This document shows positions 29,942-33,976 of a stretch of 33,976 bases of DNA, one piece after another. The DNA comes from an uncultured Pelagibacteraceae bacterium. Its GTDB lineage: Bacteria > Pseudomonadota > Alphaproteobacteria > Pelagibacterales > Pelagibacteraceae. The position numbers and the translations under genes are program-made. The notes below the pieces were generated by a model. The model was given only the letters and a program-made list of their open reading frames with translations. It had not been told where the DNA came from and ran no database searches. How positions within the stretch are numbered: position 1 is the stretch's first letter; the number at the start of each line of letters is the position of its first letter. Location: contig CABYCK010000008.1 in the NCBI GenBank assembly GCA_902517535.1, forward strand, positions 1 to 33,976. The letters are read 5' to 3'.

Positions 29942-30300
29942 TGCCAGATAATTGGATTGTCGCTATTTAGATTTAAATAGAGGAAAGTCCGGGCTCCATA
30001 AAGACACAGTGCCAGTTAATGGCTGGCGAGAGTGATCTTAGGGATAGTGCCACAGAAAATAAACCGCCTTATCAAGGCAAGGGTGAAACGGTGAGGTAAG
30101 AGCTCACCGGTTTTTTGGTAACAAAAAACGCATGGCAAACCCCACTGGGAGCAAGGTTAAATAGAGAAGACGCCGCAGAAATGCAAAAAACAGTCTTTAG
30201 TTAGTCTTCTGGGTTAACCGCTTGAGCTTGAGTGTGAACTCAAGCCTAGACAAATGACTTCTTAAATGACAGAACCCGGCTTACAGATTGTCTGGCTAAT
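29942..30300 (+). ncRNA. rnpB: RNase P RNA, bacterial type A
   Basis: Catalytic RNA that cuts 5' leaders from tRNA precursors with the RnpA protein. Conserved regions are all in order: CR-I GAGGAAAGTCCGGGCTCC (29980-29997), CR-II/III AGGGTGAAACGGTGAG (near 30080), CR-IV GGCAAACCCCAC (30134-30145) and CR-V ACAGAACCCGGCTTACAG (near 30268-30286). P1 closes the molecule: GCCAGATAAT (29943-29952) pairs with ATTGTCTGGC (30287-30296), 10 bp with one wobble. CR-I and CR-V form helix P4. Size of about 355 nt is normal. No T-rich intrinsic terminator follows, so the 3' end is probably made by processing. mraZ starts about 140 nt downstream. Confidence 0.97.
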
Positions 30301-30347
30301 CACTCTTCAATGTTCTCTATTTGTGCTAATTGCATAAAACTAATGTA

Positions 30348-30375
30348 TTGACTATTAATTTAAAACCCATACTAT
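30348..30375 (+). promoter_or_regulatory. Candidate promoter of the mraZ-ftsZ operon
   Basis: TTGACT (30348-30353), 16-nt spacer, TACTAT (30370-30375), with a start expected near 30382 and a leader of about 60 nt before mraZ. The -10 and start region are covered by the three CCCAW repeats of the MraZ operator, which fits autorepression and strengthens the call. Confidence 0.5.
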
Positions 30376-30390
30376 CCCAAATAATCCCAT
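30366..30390. promoter_or_regulatory. MraZ operator: three CCCAW repeats at exact 10-bp spacing
   Basis: CCCAT (30366-30370), CCCAA (30376-30380) and CCCAT (30386-30390), each separated by 5 nt. Read on the other strand these are three direct TGGG-type repeats with 5-nt spacers, the arrangement established as the MraZ binding site upstream of mraZ in E. coli. They overlap the predicted -10 and start site of the mraZ promoter. This implies autorepression of the whole cluster, including ftsZ here. Confidence 0.75.
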
Positions 30391-30440
30391 AATGGAGGGT
30401 GATTTGAAAATATTAAAAGAAATAAAGGTTTTAAATAACA

Positions 30441-30905
30441 ATGTTTTTATCAAGTTACGAAAACAAAATAGACAAAAAGGGAAGGGTTTCAGTGCCTGCA
30501 ACTTTTAGATCACATCTAAGCTCTCTAGGTTATAACGGATTTATTAGCTATCCTTCATTTAATCATTCCGCTTTAGAGGCATGTACTCAAGAAAGAATAG
30601 AAAAACTATCTAATACAATAGACTCTTTGAACCCATTTGAAGAAAAAAGAGATTATTTTGCAACATCAATACTATCTGAAAGTGTAAATCTTCAATTTGA
30701 TACTGAAGGCAGAATTTCTCTGACAGAAAAATTAATCGATCATGCAAAAATAAAAAACAACATATTGTTTGTTGGTTTAGGTAAAACATTTCAAATTTGG
30801 GACCCCAATATATTTGAGAAATTTAAAACAGAGGCCAGAAAAAAAGCTTTTAAAAATAGAGGAAGTCTAAAATGGGAAAACAAACAAAAAGGAGAGGAAG
30901 AATGA
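30441..30905 (+). CDS. mraZ: Transcriptional regulator MraZ
   Basis: 154 aa with two SpoVT/AbrB-type DNA-binding halves: N-terminal SSYENKIDKKGRVSVPATFRSHL (about 4-26) and the second around NLQFDTEGRISLTEKLIDHAKI (about 83-104), followed by FVGLGKTFQIWDPNIFEKF. MraZ forms ring oligomers that bind spaced TGGG repeats and repress the division and cell wall cluster. Matching repeats lie at 30366-30390. The stop overlaps the ftsZ ATG (ATGA), so ftsZ translation is coupled to that of mraZ. In most bacteria the next gene is rsmH; here it is ftsZ. The Lys/Glu-rich C-terminal tail also encodes the strong ribosome-binding site of ftsZ (AGGAGAGG). Confidence 0.95.
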   Translation: MFLSSYENKIDKKGRVSVPATFRSHLSSLGYNGFISYPSFNHSALEACTQERIEKLSNTIDSLNPFEEKRDYFATSILSESVNLQFDTEGRISLTEKLIDHAKIKNNILFVGLGKTFQIWDPNIFEKFKTEARKKAFKNRGSLKWENKQKGEEE

Positions 30906-32386
30906 GCATAAATATAGGTGGAGGGGAATTAAAAGAATTAAAACCTAGAATTTTAGTTTTAGGTATTGGCGGAGCAGGTGGTAATGCGATTAATGAAATG
31001 ATCGAATCTGGTATGGAAGGTGTCGAATTTGTAGCAATTAACACAGATGCTCAAGACTTAAAAAAGAGCAAAGCTCACGCAAAAATTCAAATTGGTATGA
31101 ATTTAACTAAAGGCTTGGGTGCTGGTGCGAAACATAATATTGGTCAAGCAGCTGCAGATGAGTCAATAGGTGAAATAGTTAATTATATACAAGGAAGTAA
31201 TATGGTTTTTATTGCTGCTGGAATGGGCGGAGGTACAGGTACCGGAGCTTCACATGTTATAGCTAAAGCTGCTAAAGAATTAAATATTTTAACCGTTGGA
31301 GTTACTACATTGCCCTTTGATTATGAGGGTTCAAAAAGAATGAGAAGAGCTTTAGAGGGATTAGAGGCATTGAAAAAATATTTAGATACTACGATAGTTG
31401 TACCAAACCAAAATCTATTTAAAATTGCCAGCGAAACGACAACATTTGAAGAGTCATTTCATCTATCAAATAATGTCTTAAGACATGGCGTGCAAAGTGT
31501 AACTGATCTAATGGTAAGACCAGGCATGATTAATTTAGATTTTGCTGATGTTGAAACAGTAATGAGTTCAATGGGTAAAGCAATGATGGGAACAGGAGAA
31601 TCACAGGGTGAAAACAGAGCTATGGCAGCCACAGAAATGGCCTTAAACAATCCGTTAATAGATGAGTATTCTCTTAAAGGTGCAAAAGGTCTTTTAATAA
31701 ATATTACTGGAGGTAGAGATTTAACTTTATTTGAAGTCGATCAAACAGTTCAAAAAGTAAGAGCTGAAGTTGATCCTGAAGTAGAATTAATTTTCGGAGC
31801 TATAAAAGATGAAAATATGGATGGCAAAATGAGAGTTTCTATTGTTGCCACAGCCTTAGATGGAGTTAAGAGAGAGTCAAGCACAGTGCTAAATATGGTT
31901 TCTCGAATTCAGGATCGAAATCATGGACATTCAGATGGACTTTTTTCTCATAACTCAAACATAGAGAACAACACTCTAAATTCAATAGAAGGCGCTACAG
32001 CTTTAAAATTGGATGAAAAATTTGAAGTTAAAGAGGAAGAAAATAAATCAATTATTAACAACTTAGAAGAAAATGTTTCTCAATCAGAAAACTCACTTTC
32101 TGAAAACGAGGCAAATTTCGATGATATTCCTAACGGAGTTTCTATCGAGAATACTTCTTATATAGAAAATAATAATGAAATCGAATCTTCAGAAAATTTA
32201 AGTTCAGGTCTTGAAGTAGGAACAAGTCATCAGGAAGAAGAATATACTCCTAAATTATTTTCAGATGACAATGAAAATAATTTGGAAGAGTTTAGCGACC
32301 CAAGAACTGAAAAACTATTTGATCAGGACTCAAATGAAGAAGAGGATTTTGAGATACCTGCGTTTTTAAGAAAACAAAAATTTTAA
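30902..32386 (+). CDS. ftsZ: Cell division GTPase FtsZ
   Basis: 494 aa from ATG 30902; the frame opens 30 nt earlier inside mraZ, but 30902 has AGGAGAGG at 30889-30896 in front and gives the usual MSINIG start. Tubulin-like core: GIGGAGGNAINEM (21-33), GTP signature GMGGGTGTG (107-115), TLPFDYEG, VVPNQNLF, T7 loop NLDFADV (211-217) completing the neighbour's GTPase site, and FGAIKDENMDGKMRVSIVATALDG. A long acidic, Ser/Asn/Glu-rich linker (about 330-475) leads to the conserved C-terminal peptide FEIPAFLRKQKF that binds FtsA and other partners. Placed between mraZ and rsmH instead of after ftsQA. 18 nt before rsmH. Confidence 0.98.
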   Translation: MSINIGGGELKELKPRILVLGIGGAGGNAINEMIESGMEGVEFVAINTDAQDLKKSKAHAKIQIGMNLTKGLGAGAKHNIGQAAADESIGEIVNYIQGSNMVFIAAGMGGGTGTGASHVIAKAAKELNILTVGVTTLPFDYEGSKRMRRALEGLEALKKYLDTTIVVPNQNLFKIASETTTFEESFHLSNNVLRHGVQSVTDLMVRPGMINLDFADVETVMSSMGKAMMGTGESQGENRAMAATEMALNNPLIDEYSLKGAKGLLINITGGRDLTLFEVDQTVQKVRAEVDPEVELIFGAIKDENMDGKMRVSIVATALDGVKRESSTVLNMVSRIQDRNHGHSDGLFSHNSNIENNTLNSIEGATALKLDEKFEVKEEENKSIINNLEENVSQSENSLSENEANFDDIPNGVSIENTSYIENNNEIESSENLSSGLEVGTSHQEEEYTPKLFSDDNENNLEEFSDPRTEKLFDQDSNEEEDFEIPAFLRKQKF

Positions 32387-32404
32387 TGAATAAATTTTAT
32401 ATTT

Positions 32405-33418
32405 ATGACCCTCTCAAACTCACCACTGGAATTATCTCATTTTCCAGTGATGTTGAATGAGGTAATTGAAATTTGCTCTCCTAATAAAGGAGGATTTTTT
32501 GTAGATTGTACCTTTGGCGGCGGTGGATACTCTAAAAAAATACTTGAATTTTCTAATACTAAAGTTGTAGCATTCGATCGTGACAAATATACCTTTAACA
32601 CTGCTAAAGACCTTCAAAAAAAATATCCTAAAAGATTTTCTTTTTATCAAAAAAAATTTAGTGAAATAGATACTGTTATTGGTGATCAATTAGTTGACAT
32701 TATTCTATTTGACTTAGGTCTATCAAAAATTCAACTAAATAATTTAGATAGAGGCTTTTCTTTTAAATCCAAAAAAAAACTTGATATGTCCATGGGTTTG
32801 ACCTCGATATCTGCAGAAGAAGTTATAAACAATTTGGATCCAAAAAAATTAAAATCAATTATCCAGATTTTAGGGGAAGAAAAAGATGCGTCAAAAATTG
32901 TTAAAAATATAATACGATCCAGATCGATTAAAAAAATATCCAAAGTAAATGAACTGGTTGAAATAATTATAAAAAGTAAAAAAAAAAATTATAAAAACAA
33001 GATAAATCCTTGCACAAAAACATTTCAAGCTTTAAGAATTTTTGTAAATAAAGAGATATCAGAACTGACAAAAGGCATTATAAATGCCGCAAAAGTTTTA
33101 AAACCTGGAGGGAAAATTTTAATTGTAAGTTTTCATTCAATAGAGGACAAAATTGTTAAATTTTTTTTTAACAACTTTTCTTCTAATAGATCCAGGCCAT
33201 CAAGATATATCCCCGAAAAGAATAATGACAATTCTTTATTATTTAATAAGTATAAAAATAAAGCGATGATACCGACAGCCAAAGAAATTGCTAAAAATTT
33301 TCCTTCTCGTTCAGCAAAACTAAGATATGCAATTAGAAATGGAAATAAATTTACTTATCCTAAAGAACTGATAGTTAAGTTTAAAAAATACTTAGATTTG
33401 GAGAACAGCCATGCTTAA
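32405..33418 (+). CDS. rsmH: 16S rRNA (cytosine(1402)-N(4))-methyltransferase RsmH (MraW)
   Basis: 337 aa SAM-dependent enzyme that methylates N4 of C1402 in the 16S rRNA decoding centre. Diagnostic parts: SHFPVMLNEVIEICSPNKGGFFVDCTFGGGGYS (about 10-42, motif I), VVAFDRD, DIILFDLGLSKIQLNNLDRGFSFKSKKKLDMSMG (about 98-131), TKTFQALRIFVNKEISEL (about 200-217), KILIVSFHSIEDKIVKFFF (about 237-255) and the C-terminal PSRSAKLRYAIR. Length is slightly above E. coli RsmH. ATG 32405; the stop overlaps ftsL by 8 nt. Normal dcw neighbour of ftsL and ftsI; the unusual point is ftsZ upstream. Confidence 0.97.
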   Translation: MTLSNSPLELSHFPVMLNEVIEICSPNKGGFFVDCTFGGGGYSKKILEFSNTKVVAFDRDKYTFNTAKDLQKKYPKRFSFYQKKFSEIDTVIGDQLVDIILFDLGLSKIQLNNLDRGFSFKSKKKLDMSMGLTSISAEEVINNLDPKKLKSIIQILGEEKDASKIVKNIIRSRSIKKISKVNELVEIIIKSKKKNYKNKINPCTKTFQALRIFVNKEISELTKGIINAAKVLKPGGKILIVSFHSIEDKIVKFFFNNFSSNRSRPSRYIPEKNNDNSLLFNKYKNKAMIPTAKEIAKNFPSRSAKLRYAIRNGNKFTYPKELIVKFKKYLDLENSHA

Positions 33419-33749
33419 GTCTAAAATTATTATCTCTTTTATAATATTTTCAGTTTTTTTAGGAGTTACTTCATTTATTAAAACACAAACTAGAATTATA
33501 GAAAAAGATATAAATAAGTTAGATAGAAAAATTGCAAAAATCAAAACTGATTTGCATGAGACTCAACTAGATTATTTTTATCTCACTTCACCTGTAAACT
33601 TAACAAAACAAATAAAGAGTCTTGATTTAATTGAATATTTACCAATGGATTTTTCAAGAATTTATTTAAATTTTGAAGATTTTACAGACAATCAAAGAAA
33701 AATAACTATTTTTAAATCTGATGATAAGAAAAAAAAAGAAAAAAGATAA
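33411..33749 (+). CDS. ftsL: FtsL-like cell division protein
   Basis: 112 aa bitopic protein: short basic N-terminus, one transmembrane helix (about 6-22, IIISFIIFSVFLGVTSFI), then a periplasmic coiled coil (about 28-58, RIIEKDINKLDRKIAKIKTDLHETQLDYFYLTSP). The YLTSPVNLTKQIKSLDLIEYLP stretch fits alphaproteobacterial FtsL, where a similar NxPxxLE segment ends the coil. FtsL with FtsB and FtsQ activates FtsWI septal peptidoglycan synthesis. Sequence identity in this family is low, so the call rests equally on topology and on its position between rsmH (8 nt overlap) and the ftsI start (29 nt overlap). Confidence 0.87.
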   Translation: MLKSKIIISFIIFSVFLGVTSFIKTQTRIIEKDINKLDRKIAKIKTDLHETQLDYFYLTSPVNLTKQIKSLDLIEYLPMDFSRIYLNFEDFTDNQRKITIFKSDDKKKKEKR

Positions 33750-33976
33750 AAAATTAAACATTAATCAAAAAAGTTTCTATTTTGAGGATTATTTTGAGAC
33801 AGACCAAAAAAGCAAGCTGATTAAAAAATCAAACATTAGCCAAGATAGAATTTATCTTCTATTTTTTTTATTTGTATCTTTAATAACAATATTCTCTATA
33901 AAGATTACTTTTATTTCATTAAAAAATCCTGAGAGTTCTTACCAAAAAAATTATTCTTATCACTTCACAGCTTTGA
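33721..33976 (+). CDS. ftsI: Start of penicillin-binding protein FtsI (PBP3), cut by window edge
   Basis: From an ATG at 33721 I read 85 codons with no stop to the window end. They give a Lys-rich cytoplasmic tail (MIRKKKKDKK...), a single transmembrane helix RIYLLFFLFVSLITIFSIKI at about 44-63, and the start of the periplasmic part. This is the topology of FtsI, the septal transpeptidase, and its position after ftsL is the standard one. The catalytic domains lie outside the window, so the identity rests on context and topology. It overlaps ftsL by 29 nt. No ribosome-binding site is evident. Confidence 0.75.
   Translation, partial: MIRKKKKKDKKLNINQKSFYFEDYFETDQKSKLIKKSNISQDRIYLLFFLFVSLITIFSIKITFISLKNPESSYQKNYSYHFTAL

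Noticed and set aside
30392-30508. A 38-codon frame starting ATGGAGGGTGAT ahead of mraZ and running into it
   Set aside because: It is out of frame with mraZ, overlaps its start, shows no ribosome-binding site and its peptide resembles no known leader. More likely untranslated leader.
30869-30904. The upstream in-frame extension of ftsZ beginning inside mraZ
   Set aside because: The ten extra residues are basic and not FtsZ-like, and the ATG at 30902 has a strong ribosome-binding site in front of it.

Overview
The window reads as one contiguous piece of a streamlined, very AT-rich alphaproteobacterial chromosome. It most resembles the SAR11 / Pelagibacterales group. The reasons are the strong A+T bias, Lys/Asn/Ile-rich proteins, almost no intergenic DNA, many 1-29 nt gene overlaps (including convergent pairs whose stop codons interlock), and alphaproteobacterial gene order (lgt-MidA-pgeF beside ubiK; yqeY-dnaG-rpoD; a MarR-OmpR-EnvZ cassette). 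The taxonomic call is inference from these features, not from a database comparison. I see no phage, IS element, integrase or CRISPR array.

Layout. 1-2234 (minus): pgeF (cut by the window edge), a MidA/NDUFAF7-type methyltransferase and lgt; ubiK diverges from lgt. 2509-4913 (minus): a compact marR-ompR-envZ regulatory operon. 4990-5877 (plus): ilvE. 5874-11590 (minus): uvrB, a pteridine-reductase-like SDR, folB, uvrC and pgsA, a chained operon mixing nucleotide excision repair, pterin metabolism and phospholipid synthesis. 11632-12819 (plus): class I aspartate aminotransferase. 12816-14712 (minus): trxB and a divergent ADP-ribosylglycohydrolase-fold protein. 14737-16336 (plus): ELM1-family protein and a 2OG-Fe(II) oxygenase-like protein. 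16358-20771 (minus): carA-carB. 20897-25113 (plus): yqeY-dnaG-rpoD, the macromolecular synthesis operon. 25162-27542: two cell-surface genes facing each other (a GT39-like membrane glycosyltransferase and an SGNH hydrolase). 27627-27703: tRNA with CAT anticodon. 27722-29066 (minus): mlaA-mlaC. 29184-29906: AmiD-like amidase. 29942-30300: RNase P RNA. 30441-33976 (plus): a division and cell wall cluster, mraZ-ftsZ-rsmH-ftsL-ftsI, running off the right edge.

Most of the window is core metabolism and information processing. The best targets for follow-up are: ftsZ sitting between mraZ and rsmH instead of at the distal end of the cluster; a clear three-repeat MraZ operator overlapping the mraZ promoter; DnaG with three of four zinc-ribbon ligands replaced; a perfect six-copy GATAAA array inside rpoD; an ADP-ribosylglycohydrolase homologue without its usual metal-binding aspartates; and a 13-bp perfect inverted repeat bracketing the tRNA gene. 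I did not find a convincing wholly new multi-gene system.
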